DNA of 18,361 nucleotides from Flavobacteriaceae bacterium (GCA_023700885.1 JAMPYA010000023.1:1-18361); one strand, 5' to 3'. Positions 1 to 6,064 are shown, counted from the first letter of the stretch. Numbers and translations are program-made. The notes: generated from the sequence alone by a model not told the origin.

Positions 1-2
1 CT

Positions 3-149
3 CATGATATGCTGGGAATGACGCATGAATTTAGTCCACGATTTTTACGTCGTTATTTGCATTTATATGATGATATGTCTAATGCATTTATCAAATATAT
101 AGAAGATGTAAAAAGTGAAGATTTTCCAAATGAAAACGAGCAGTATTAA
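3..149 (+). CDS. panB: 3-methyl-2-oxobutanoate hydroxymethyltransferase, C-terminal 48 residues (partial)
   Basis: Only the 3' end is inside the window; the gene starts upstream. The visible frame begins HDMLGMTHEFSPRF and ends DFPNENEQY before TAA. I recognise this as the conserved C-terminus of bacterial PanB, which transfers a hydroxymethyl group from methylene-tetrahydrofolate to 2-oxoisovalerate to give ketopantoate, the first committed step of pantothenate and coenzyme A synthesis in the cytosol. The active site lies upstream and cannot be checked. After the stop the sequence turns at once into a 7-bp tandem repeat and AT-rich spacer, so no obvious partner gene is cotranscribed downstream. 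The identification is fairly secure despite the short length, because the tail is distinctive. Confidence 0.88.
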   Translation, partial: HDMLGMTHEFSPRFLRRYLHLYDDMSNAFIKYIEDVKSEDFPNENEQY

Positions 150-151
150 GC

Positions 152-213
152 AATTGAAAATTGATAATTGATAATTGATAATTGATAATTGATAATTGAT
201 AATTGATAATAAT
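152..213. repeat. 7-bp tandem repeat (AATTGAT)n
   Basis: Seven perfect head-to-tail copies of AATTGAT occupy 159-207. They are preceded by one imperfect copy (AATTGAA, 152-158) and followed by two AAT triplets. The tract lies just after the panB stop and about 185 bases before the methyltransferase start. Intergenic AATTGAT-type tracts are common in flavobacterial genomes in my recollection; copy number probably varies by replication slippage. There are no spacers, so this is not CRISPR. Confidence 0.95.
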
Positions 214-295
214 AACAAAAAAACGGTCAACACTATTTAAGGATGTACAAAGATTTATAAACTAAAGAATAAATTACCTGATACAAGATACAAGA

Positions 296-309
296 TATAC
301 CTTATTTTA
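296..309. repeat. Left arm of a 14-bp inverted repeat bracketing the restriction-modification cassette
   Basis: TATACCTTATTTTA at 296-309 is the exact reverse complement of TAAAATAAGGTATA at 3994-4007. The two copies sit just outside the promoter of the methyltransferase and just after the stop of the second HNH gene. They may mark insertion boundaries, or they may be chance matches in AT-rich DNA. Confidence 0.6.
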
Positions 310-332
310 AAAGACGACCGTTAATAACAAAA

Positions 333-364
333 TTTGCACACGAAAAACAGATTCCATATTTTTG
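333..364 (+). promoter_or_regulatory. Bacteroidota-type promoter of the methyltransferase operon
   Basis: TTTG at 333-336 (the -33 element), a 20-base spacer, then TATTTTTG at 357-364, which is a perfect match to the TAnnTTTG -7 consensus of the Bacteroidota primary sigma factor. The spacer lies within the usual 17-23 range. Transcription should start around 370, giving a leader of roughly 30 bases before the ATG at 399. The last base of the -7 box is the first base of the GGAC palindrome, so anything bound there would block initiation. This is the only promoter in the window with both elements perfect. Confidence 0.7.
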
Positions 365-378
365 GACAAAAATAGTCC
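364..378. promoter_or_regulatory. Candidate operator for HTH-methyltransferase autorepression
   Basis: A 15-bp imperfect palindrome, GGACAAAAATAGTCC, with perfect GGAC/GTCC arms. Allowing one G-T mismatch, the symmetry extends to 361-381 (TTTGGAC/GTCCGAA). It overlaps the -7 box and the predicted transcription start of the gene for a methyltransferase that carries an XRE-type HTH domain. From memory, M.SsoII-type methyltransferases with an N-terminal HTH repress their own gene through a 15-bp GGAC...GTCC site, and C-protein boxes share the GACT/AGTC core. The site is seen in the sequence; its function is inferred from that precedent and from its position. Confidence 0.6.
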
Positions 379-398
379 GAATAAAAAATTAGACAAAT

Positions 399-1877
399 AT
401 GGAAGTAACATTTGGTGAATATATTAAACAAAAAAGAACAGAATTGGGCTTCCCACTACGCAAAGTTGCTTCACATATCGATATTGACCCATCAACACTA
501 GGCAAAATTGAAAAAGACGAACGCCAATTAAATATTGAGCAGTTGGACAATTTATGCCAAATCTTAAAAGCAGACAAAAACATACTTTTAAATTATCACT
601 ACTCCACTCGGATTTTTGAAGAGTTGAAAAGTTACCCAAAGTACAAAGATGTTCTAATCATTGTTAATGACCAATTGACGCAATATTTAACTAAACAAAC
701 TACCCTAAAATTTGATAAAGATTGGAGAGAAAGAGAATTATCAAATCCAAACGCAACTATCAGAATTGGGACAATGTTTTCTGGAATTGGAGCAATTGAG
801 TACGCTTTGAAACGCTTAAATTTAAAAACAGAAATTCAATTTGCAAGTGATATTGACAACTTTGCTAAGCAAAGTTATTTCGCAAATTATGAAATTGCTG
901 AAAGCAATTGGTACAATGATGTACACGACATAGACGGAAAAAAATATAAAGAAAAATTAGATTTATTAGTTGGCGGTAGTCCTTGTCAATCTTTTTCAAT
1001 GGTAGGAAAACGCAGAGGTTTTGACGATACAAGAGGGACTTTGTTTTATGAATTTGCAAGAGTTGTAAAAGAAAGTCAACCAAATGTTTTTATTTTTGAA
1101 AATGTAAAAGGATTAATTAATCACGATAGCGGAAATACATTTGAAACCATAAAAGCAACTTTTGACGAACTTGGTTACAAATATTTTTATCAAGTTTTAA
1201 ATGCTAAAAATTATGGAATGCCACAACATAGAGAAAGAATTTTTGTTGTTGGGTTTAAAGATAAAAACGCAGAATTTACTTTTCCTGAACCTATTGAGTT
1301 AGAATACAAAATGCAGGATTTTTTAGAAGATTTTATAGACAGTAAATATTATCTAAAAGAAAAAGGAGTAAAATTTGTAACTAGTTCAAAAAATAGAAAC
1401 AAACGCTACACTCAAATAAACGGAGAAATTGCACTTTGCCAAAAGGCAAATCAACAATTTAATTGGCACGGAGATTTTGTATTTGAGCAAGTAGAAAGCG
1501 AATATGATGAATTTATTTTTGACGTAAATAACGTTGAAGAAAAATATTATTTATCAGACAAAGTTCGTGATTATGTCTTGAGTAGAGGAACAAAAACATT
1601 TAAGACATCAACTAAAACTGACTTGGAAGTAGCACGACCACTCTTGCAAAGTATGCACAAAATGCATAGAGCTGGGGTTGACAACTATGTAACTCATACT
1701 GGGAAAATCAGAAAATTAACACCGAAAGAATGTTTGCGTTTAATGGGTTTTCGTGACGACTTTAAGCAAGTTGTAAGCGACACTCAAATGTATAGACAAG
1801 CGGGACAAGGTAGTGTTGTTGATGTTCTTATAGCAATACTGAAACAAATGGACATAACTAAATTCGCAAAAAAATGA
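399..1877 (+). CDS. DNA (cytosine-5) methyltransferase with N-terminal XRE helix-turn-helix domain
   Basis: A 492-residue protein. Residues 4-62 form an XRE/Cro-type HTH (FGEYIKQKRTELGF, then the PSTLGKIEKDER recognition region), followed by a linker to about 120. The catalytic part has all key m5C motifs: SAM-binding FSGIGA at 128, the PCQ nucleophile loop with Cys196, ENV at 234-236, QHRER at 276-280, a target-recognition region at roughly 300-430, and motifs IX/X (LTPKECLRLMGF; QAGQGSVVDV). It should methylate cytosine in a short duplex site and protect it from the partner nuclease; the site cannot be read from sequence. M.SsoII and M.MspI are precedents for such an HTH that also regulates transcription. 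The ATG at 399 includes the whole HTH and lies about 30 bases after the predicted transcription start. It is first in a + strand cassette with two HNH nucleases, as expected for an orphan-free type II system. Confidence 0.93.
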   Translation: MEVTFGEYIKQKRTELGFPLRKVASHIDIDPSTLGKIEKDERQLNIEQLDNLCQILKADKNILLNYHYSTRIFEELKSYPKYKDVLIIVNDQLTQYLTKQTTLKFDKDWRERELSNPNATIRIGTMFSGIGAIEYALKRLNLKTEIQFASDIDNFAKQSYFANYEIAESNWYNDVHDIDGKKYKEKLDLLVGGSPCQSFSMVGKRRGFDDTRGTLFYEFARVVKESQPNVFIFENVKGLINHDSGNTFETIKATFDELGYKYFYQVLNAKNYGMPQHRERIFVVGFKDKNAEFTFPEPIELEYKMQDFLEDFIDSKYYLKEKGVKFVTSSKNRNKRYTQINGEIALCQKANQQFNWHGDFVFEQVESEYDEFIFDVNNVEEKYYLSDKVRDYVLSRGTKTFKTSTKTDLEVARPLLQSMHKMHRAGVDNYVTHTGKIRKLTPKECLRLMGFRDDFKQVVSDTQMYRQAGQGSVVDVLIAILKQMDITKFAKK

Positions 1878-1889
1878 TAAAATTATTTG

Positions 1890-1971
1890 GGCGTTTCCCT
1901 TCGGGTCGGGCTTTCCGTTTCAATCTTTTTTTCGTTCCTCAAAAAAGGATTTCCACTTCAATCCCTAACGC
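1890..1971. repeat. Structured GC-richer intergenic repeat element between the methyltransferase and HNH genes
   Basis: About 82 bases, clearly richer in G+C than the surroundings. The ends are inverted (GCGTT at 1891-1895, AACGC at 1967-1971). Inside are a CCCTTCGGG mini-hairpin (1897-1905), a stem of TCTTTTTT (1924-1931) against AAAAAAGGA (1941-1949, with T-G pairing at its edge), and an internal direct repeat, TTTCCGTTTCAATC (1912-1925) and TTTCCACTTCAATC (1950-1963), 12 of 14 identical. It resembles a family of dispersed palindromic elements that I recall from many Bacteroidota genomes, often ending CAATCCCTAACGC, but I cannot search for copies. It lies inside the presumed operon, so its hairpins could affect readthrough or mRNA stability between the methylase and the nucleases. 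Confidence 0.6.
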
Positions 1972-1982
1972 AAAAAACTAAT

Positions 1983-2750
1983 ATGGCAACAGAAAGAAGA
2001 AACTGGACAAGAGAAGAATTAATAGTTGCTTTTAATTTGTATTGCAAAATACCTTTTAGCAAAATCAATTACAATCATAAACTCATTCAAGAATTAGCAA
2101 ATGCAATAGGTCGAACACCTTCTGCTGTTGCTTGGAAACTTGTGAACTTTGCAAGTTTAGACCCAACATTAAAAGAAAGAAATATAAAAGGTGCTAGTAA
2201 CGCTGGAAAATTAGACAAAATTATTTTTGAGGAATTTCACCAAGACTGGAATACGCTTGCTTATGAAAGTGAAGTTAGTTTAGCAACATTGCTCAATAAA
2301 CCATTGGAAATTGATGAAGAAATTGATTTTGAAATAAAAGAAGGAAAAGTAAGAGAAGCATTAGTTAAAGTAAGAGTAAATCAATCATTTTTTAGAAATA
2401 CTGTTTTAGCTTCCTACGAGAATAAATGCTGTATTACAGGTATTTCTATTCCCGATTTTCTTGTTGCAAGTCATATAATTCCTTGGTCAAAAGATGAAAA
2501 AAATAGATTAAACCCTGAAAATGGTTTATGTTTAAATTCTATACACGACAAAGCATTCGACAAAGGTTTTATAACAATTAATTTTGATTATAAAATTCAA
2601 GTTTCCAAATATTTTAATGATTTTAGAAAAGAAAATAATATTCAAAAATTCTTTTTAGAATTCGAAAATAAAGAAATTGTTATGCCTAAAAGGTTTTTGC
2701 CAAATAAAGATTTTTTAGAATACCATCACACTAATATTTTTAAAAGATGA
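1983..2750 (+). CDS. HNH endonuclease (first nuclease of the cassette)
   Basis: A 255-residue protein from the ATG at 1983. The frame is open upstream to 1887, but that stretch is the intergenic repeat element and encodes low-complexity residues, so the later start is preferred. Residues 1-90 form a Myb/HTH-like domain (NWTREELIVAFNLY; GRTPSAVAWKLVNFASLDP) seen on many stand-alone HNH proteins. Residues 132-255 form an HNH_2-type nuclease domain: ASHIIPW with His164, PENGLCL with Asn180, IHDKAFDKG with His188, closing with FLEYHHTNIF. All three catalytic positions are present, so it should be an active metal-dependent DNA nuclease. By position it is the restriction enzyme, or one of two, for the upstream methyltransferase. 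Its stop overlaps the next start (ATGA), which implies translational coupling. Domain call firm; restriction role inferred. Confidence 0.85.
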   Translation: MATERRNWTREELIVAFNLYCKIPFSKINYNHKLIQELANAIGRTPSAVAWKLVNFASLDPTLKERNIKGASNAGKLDKIIFEEFHQDWNTLAYESEVSLATLLNKPLEIDEEIDFEIKEGKVREALVKVRVNQSFFRNTVLASYENKCCITGISIPDFLVASHIIPWSKDEKNRLNPENGLCLNSIHDKAFDKGFITINFDYKIQVSKYFNDFRKENNIQKFFLEFENKEIVMPKRFLPNKDFLEYHHTNIFKR

Positions 2751-2962
2751 TTATGAAAAACAAAGGAAAAGAACTATTTGCAATTTTAAAAAAAGATGTT
2801 CATATGGGAAACTCTTACGGCTTTAATCAACTAGATTCATTAAAAACTTATTTGGAAAAATCAAATTTCCCAAATGATACAGATACATTAAATGAATATA
2901 CAGTTGTTAAAGCAATTCAGGATGTTCACTTTTTCAAATCAGAATTTATAAAAATGCCTTGA
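2747..2962 (+). CDS. Small protein of unknown function between two HNH nuclease genes
   Basis: A 71-residue protein that I do not recognise. It starts at the ATG overlapping the stop of the upstream HNH gene (ATGA at 2747-2750), or two codons later at the ATG at 2753. Its own stop, TGA at 2960-2962, shares a base with the ATG of the next gene, so it is embedded in a tightly coupled operon, the best evidence that it is real. The composition is soluble and mixed (MKNKGKELFAILKKDVHMG at the start, then a Lys/Asp/Asn-rich middle), with no membrane segment, signal peptide or cysteines. It could be a subunit or specificity partner of one nuclease, a control protein, or a detached domain of the following HNH protein. 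No function is assigned. Confidence 0.65.
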   Translation: MIMKNKGKELFAILKKDVHMGNSYGFNQLDSLKTYLEKSNFPNDTDTLNEYTVVKAIQDVHFFKSEFIKMP

Positions 2963-3990
2963 TGAAATTAGCACAATTTGACGGAAATGGAGAATCAAAA
3001 AAACACGTAGGCACTTACAATGGAGAGTTAGGACAAAGAATATCTAACTTTTTTGATTACTCGACTTGGGGTCTTGAACATATTGACATTCAAAAGAAGC
3101 GTAAAACATTAGATTCTGCAAGAGAAAGTGGTGCAGTCATTCAAGAAAATACTTGCTTTTTCAGTAAAACTAACTTACTCAAATATTTAGATGATGCCAA
3201 AGCAGAGTATTATGCTCAAGAACAAATTTATCATAATGATATCAGTCTATATTACAATGAACGGTATCAAGAGGTTCAGAGTATAGAAAATGAACATATT
3301 TCATTTTCTATTTATGATGCCTCAGACAATTTATCCCAAAAACAAAACAGAGGTTATATAAGGTCAGACGATTATATTTGGAAACTTTGGCGTGAATTAA
3401 TCCTACCTAAAATTAGTTACCTTTCTATACTCAAATTAGTTCCTGTTAATCAGACGGAAGAAAATAATAGACCCTTGTATTATTTTAGAATTTTACTTGA
3501 TTACCAATTTAGAACATTTGTGCATCCAAGTGCATTAGATATAATAGAAACAGAGGAAGTTGATACCGCTGAAATTGAACAAATTAAAAAATCATATAGA
3601 ATTGGTCAAGAAAGATACCGCAGAGCTGTTATTGAATATATGCCTCAATGTCCTTTTTCAAAAATTACAGACGAAAGACTTCTTATTGCAAGTCATATTA
3701 AACCATATAGCGTTTGTATTAAAGAAAAAAGAGAAGACCAAGCATTAGATTATCTAAACGGACTTTCGCTTTCCCCTACTTATGATAGATTATTTGACCA
3801 AGGATATATAACTTTTTCTGACAGTGGAGAATTGATTTGTGGAACACAATTAAGCTCATACACTTGGGACAAACTAAGTATCAATCCGACAGCAAAAAAC
3901 AAAATGCGAATTTTTCCTGAAAGTAGAGAAAACTATTTAGAATATCATAGAAAACACGTATTTCAAGATGATATTAACGACCTGATATAA
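2962..3990 (+). CDS. HNH endonuclease (second nuclease; probable restriction enzyme)
   Basis: A 342-residue protein from the ATG at 2962, which overlaps the upstream stop by one base (TGATG); a TTG one codon earlier is possible. Residues 1-200 match nothing I recognise and may carry sequence recognition. Residues 212-335 form an HNH_2-type domain resembling that of the first nuclease: RIGQERYRRAV aligns with RVNQSFFRNTV, LLIASHIKPY carries His245, YLNGLSLSP carries Asn266, and YLEYHRKHVF aligns with FLEYHHTNIF. At the third HNH position there is Tyr274 (SPTYDRLFDQG) where the first nuclease has His188; Asp275 and Asp279 are nearby. The N-terminal halves of the two nucleases look unrelated, so this is not a simple duplication. 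It is the last gene of the cassette, with the right inverted-repeat arm 4 bases after its stop. Likely a type II restriction nuclease, by context. Confidence 0.8.
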   Translation: MKLAQFDGNGESKKHVGTYNGELGQRISNFFDYSTWGLEHIDIQKKRKTLDSARESGAVIQENTCFFSKTNLLKYLDDAKAEYYAQEQIYHNDISLYYNERYQEVQSIENEHISFSIYDASDNLSQKQNRGYIRSDDYIWKLWRELILPKISYLSILKLVPVNQTEENNRPLYYFRILLDYQFRTFVHPSALDIIETEEVDTAEIEQIKKSYRIGQERYRRAVIEYMPQCPFSKITDERLLIASHIKPYSVCIKEKREDQALDYLNGLSLSPTYDRLFDQGYITFSDSGELICGTQLSSYTWDKLSINPTAKNKMRIFPESRENYLEYHRKHVFQDDINDLI

Positions 3991-3993
3991 AGA

Positions 3994-4007
3994 TAAAATA
4001 AGGTATA
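3994..4007. repeat. Right arm of the 14-bp inverted repeat bracketing the cassette
   Basis: TAAAATAAGGTATA, the exact reverse complement of 296-309, begins 4 bases after the stop codon of the second HNH gene. It is followed by a 54-base spacer before the hydroxyacid dehydrogenase gene, in which no promoter of the TTTG/TAnnTTTG type is visible. Confidence 0.6.
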
Positions 4008-4061
4008 ACAGCACCTACCTAAAAGACAAAAACCGCCAACAACTACAAATTTAATAATCGT

Positions 4062-5402
4062 ATGAAAATTCTTCAGTTAGACAGCAATCATCCTATATTA
4101 AAAGAAAGGTTAATTAATCTTGGTTTTGAAGTTGAAGATGATTTTACTTCAACTCAAACCGAAATTGAATCAAAAATCGCTAATTATGAAGGAATTATCA
4201 TCAGAAGTCGATTTAAAATCGATAAATTATTTCTAGAAAAAGCAAGTAATTTAAAATTTATTGGCAGAGTTGGCGCCGGATTAGAAAATATTGATGAAGT
4301 ATTTGCAAATTCTAAAGGGATACTTCTTATTGCAGCACCGGAAGGGAATCGCAATGCTGTTGGCGAACATGCGCTAGGTATGATTTTAGCGCTGTTTAAT
4401 AAACTTAAAAAAGCTGATTTAGAGATTAGACAAGGCAAATGGTTACGCGAAGATAACCGCGGAATTGAACTGGAAGGGAAAACAATAGGTATTATTGGCT
4501 ACGGAAATATGGGTAAGGCATTGGCTAAAAAACTGCGCGGATTTGATGTTGAAGTGCTTTGTTACGATATTTTGAATGGAGTTGGCGATTCTAATTGCAA
4601 ACAAGTATCTCTACAAGAACTTCAAGAAAAAACAGATGTCTTAAGTATTCACACGCCACAAAATGAGCTTTCTCACAAAATGGTCAATTCAACTTTTATT
4701 CATCAATTTAAAAAACCCTTTTACCTCATCAATACCGCAAGAGGAAGTGCCGTTGAAACCTCAGATTTAGTAGATGCTTTAACATCAGGAAAAATTTTGG
4801 GTGCTTGTTTAGATGTGTTGGAATATGAAAAATCATCTTTTGAAAACTTTTTCGAAAATGAAAGTTTACCCGATGCGTTTAATTATTTAATAAAATCTGA
4901 TAAAGTGTTATTAAGTCCGCATGTTGCTGGATGGACAGTTGAATCTCATATAAAATTAGCCCAAACAATTGCTGATAAAATTGAAGCTCTTTATTTTCCA
5001 AAAGAAATTAAACAAGAAGTTAAGCGTGTTACGGGTATTGGAGGTGTATTTTTTAAATCTGAAAATCCGGTAGCATTAAGAAATTGGTATCAAAAACACT
5101 TGGGTTTTAACACTGATAATTACGGTGCAACTTTTTGGTGGAATGATAATAATAACCAAATCGCCTCGACTCAATGGAGTCCTTTTGCAAAGGAAACTAC
5201 CTATTTCCAACCAAGTAAAAAAGATTTTATGTTTAATTATAGGGTAGAAAATCTGAAGCTTTTACTAGAAAAACTAAAAGAAGAAGGAATCACAATAGTT
5301 GGAGCAATGGAAGAATATGAATACGGTAAATTTGGATGGATACTCGATTTAGAAGGCAATAAGATTGAACTTTGGGAGCCAATTGACGCTGCCTTTTTAT
5401 AA
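4062..5402 (+). CDS. D-2-hydroxyacid dehydrogenase fused to a C-terminal VOC (glyoxalase-fold) domain
   Basis: A 446-residue protein against about 310-320 for the usual enzyme. Residues 1-312 form a complete NAD-dependent D-2-hydroxyacid dehydrogenase of the SerA/glyoxylate reductase type: Rossmann motif GIIGYGNMG at 143-151 with Asp169 after the second strand (favouring NAD), and catalytic Arg227 (NTARGS), Glu254 and His287 (SPHVAGWT). It should interconvert 2-oxoacids and D-2-hydroxyacids such as 3-phosphoglycerate or glyoxylate; the substrate is unknown. Residues about 321-446 form a VOC domain beginning VTGIGGVFFKSENP and ending EGNKIELWEP. That group normally stands alone starting MKRVTGIGG; here the equivalent residues are VKRV, in frame, with no stop or separate start. 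The usual first metal-ligand His is absent; the C-terminal Glu is present. The fusion is read from the frame and its purpose is unknown. Confidence 0.85.
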   Translation: MKILQLDSNHPILKERLINLGFEVEDDFTSTQTEIESKIANYEGIIIRSRFKIDKLFLEKASNLKFIGRVGAGLENIDEVFANSKGILLIAAPEGNRNAVGEHALGMILALFNKLKKADLEIRQGKWLREDNRGIELEGKTIGIIGYGNMGKALAKKLRGFDVEVLCYDILNGVGDSNCKQVSLQELQEKTDVLSIHTPQNELSHKMVNSTFIHQFKKPFYLINTARGSAVETSDLVDALTSGKILGACLDVLEYEKSSFENFFENESLPDAFNYLIKSDKVLLSPHVAGWTVESHIKLAQTIADKIEALYFPKEIKQEVKRVTGIGGVFFKSENPVALRNWYQKHLGFNTDNYGATFWWNDNNNQIASTQWSPFAKETTYFQPSKKDFMFNYRVENLKLLLEKLKEEGITIVGAMEEYEYGKFGWILDLEGNKIELWEPIDAAFL

Positions 5403-5450
5403 AATTAACCTCCACTATTTCTGCACTTTAAAAAATATTTTCTGTTGCAT

Positions 5451-5479
5451 TGCAACCATTTTGCTATTAAATGCGTCTA
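5451..5479 (+). promoter_or_regulatory. ECF-type promoter, probably autoregulated by the downstream sigma factor
   Basis: TGCAACC at 5451-5457 fits an ECF -35 element (AAC core). After a 16-base spacer, CGTCTA at 5474-5479 fits an ECF -10 element. This is the usual ECF promoter architecture, and the start point would fall near 5486, about 18 bases before the TTG start of the sigma gene. The -35 half overlaps a perfect 13-bp palindrome, GTTGCATTGCAAC (5444-5456). No primary-sigma TAnnTTTG box is visible here. Positive autoregulation is inferred from the element type and its place directly upstream of an ECF sigma gene. Confidence 0.65.
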
Positions 5480-5503
5480 TACCATAAAACCTATAAATAG
5501 ATT

Positions 5504-6064
5504 TTGAAAGTAATCGACATCAAACAGGAAGAAAGTGAACTTATTTTAATGGCTATCGAAAATAATCGATATGCACAAAAGAAAATATACTCGAGATTTT
5601 CATCTAAAATGTTAAGTGTTTGTAGAAAATATATCAAAGATGTACATCAAGCCGAAGATTTAATGATAACTGCTTTTATGAAAGTGTTCATCAATTTAAA
5701 GCACTTTGAAAGTAAAGGAAGTTTTGAAGGTTGGATTAGAAGAATAATGATAAACGAATGTATTTCGTTTTTAAGAACTCAAAAGAAAATTTCGTTTTTA
5801 GAAGACACATTTTATAGAGAAGACAACTTTATTATTATTGAAAACGACTTTAGTGCTGAAGAAATTCAACTACTGATTGACAATTTACCAAATGGCTGTA
5901 AAATGATTTTTAATCTTTATGCCATTGATGGATATAAGCATAGTGAAATTGCTGAATTGCTGGGAATTAGCGAAGGAACTTCAAAATCACAACTATCACA
6001 TGCTAGAAGAATTTTACAAGAACAGTTAACTAAAATTAAAAAATACCATCATGAAGTTCGATAA
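5504..6064 (+). CDS. RNA polymerase sigma factor, ECF (sigma-70 RpoE-like) family
   Basis: A 186-residue protein, normal for the family. Residues 10-80 carry sigma region 2 (AQKKIYSRFSSKMLSVCRKY, AEDLMITAFMKVF, GSFEGWIRRIMINECISFLR), which binds core polymerase and the -10 element. Residues 123-178 carry region 4 (LPNGCKMIFNLYAIDGYKHSEIAELLGISEGTSKSQLSHAR), whose HTH reads the -35 element. Start: TTG at 5504, giving MKVIDIKQEESELIL; no ATG lies nearby in frame, and this TTG-started N-terminus matches homologues I recall from flavobacteria. An ECF-type promoter directly upstream suggests it transcribes itself. It overlaps by 14 bases a gene for a single-pass membrane protein that probably restrains it, and a beta-barrel protein gene follows, so an envelope-stress role is plausible. 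The inducing signal is not evident. Confidence 0.93.
   Translation: MKVIDIKQEESELILMAIENNRYAQKKIYSRFSSKMLSVCRKYIKDVHQAEDLMITAFMKVFINLKHFESKGSFEGWIRRIMINECISFLRTQKKISFLEDTFYREDNFIIIENDFSAEEIQLLIDNLPNGCKMIFNLYAIDGYKHSEIAELLGISEGTSKSQLSHARRILQEQLTKIKKYHHEVR

Noticed and set aside
152..213. CRISPR array
   Set aside because: The units are 7 bases and contiguous, with no spacers and no cas genes nearby.
1890..1971. Integron attC site
   Set aside because: The GCGTT/AACGC ends and GTTAGGG on the - strand recall attC core sites, but the length, internal direct repeat and absence of an integrase or a second site do not support it.
1887..1982. Longer start for the first HNH protein
   Set aside because: The extra 32 residues come from the folded intergenic element and are low complexity; the ATG at 1983 begins the recognisable domain.
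2747..2962. Antitoxin or C-protein of the cassette
   Set aside because: No HTH, ribbon-helix-helix or other antitoxin signature is visible; the HTH function is already supplied by the methyltransferase. Left as unknown.
3560..3748. 62-residue + strand reading frame inside the second HNH gene
   Set aside because: It lies wholly within a well-supported gene in another frame and looks like a Lys/Leu-rich shadow.
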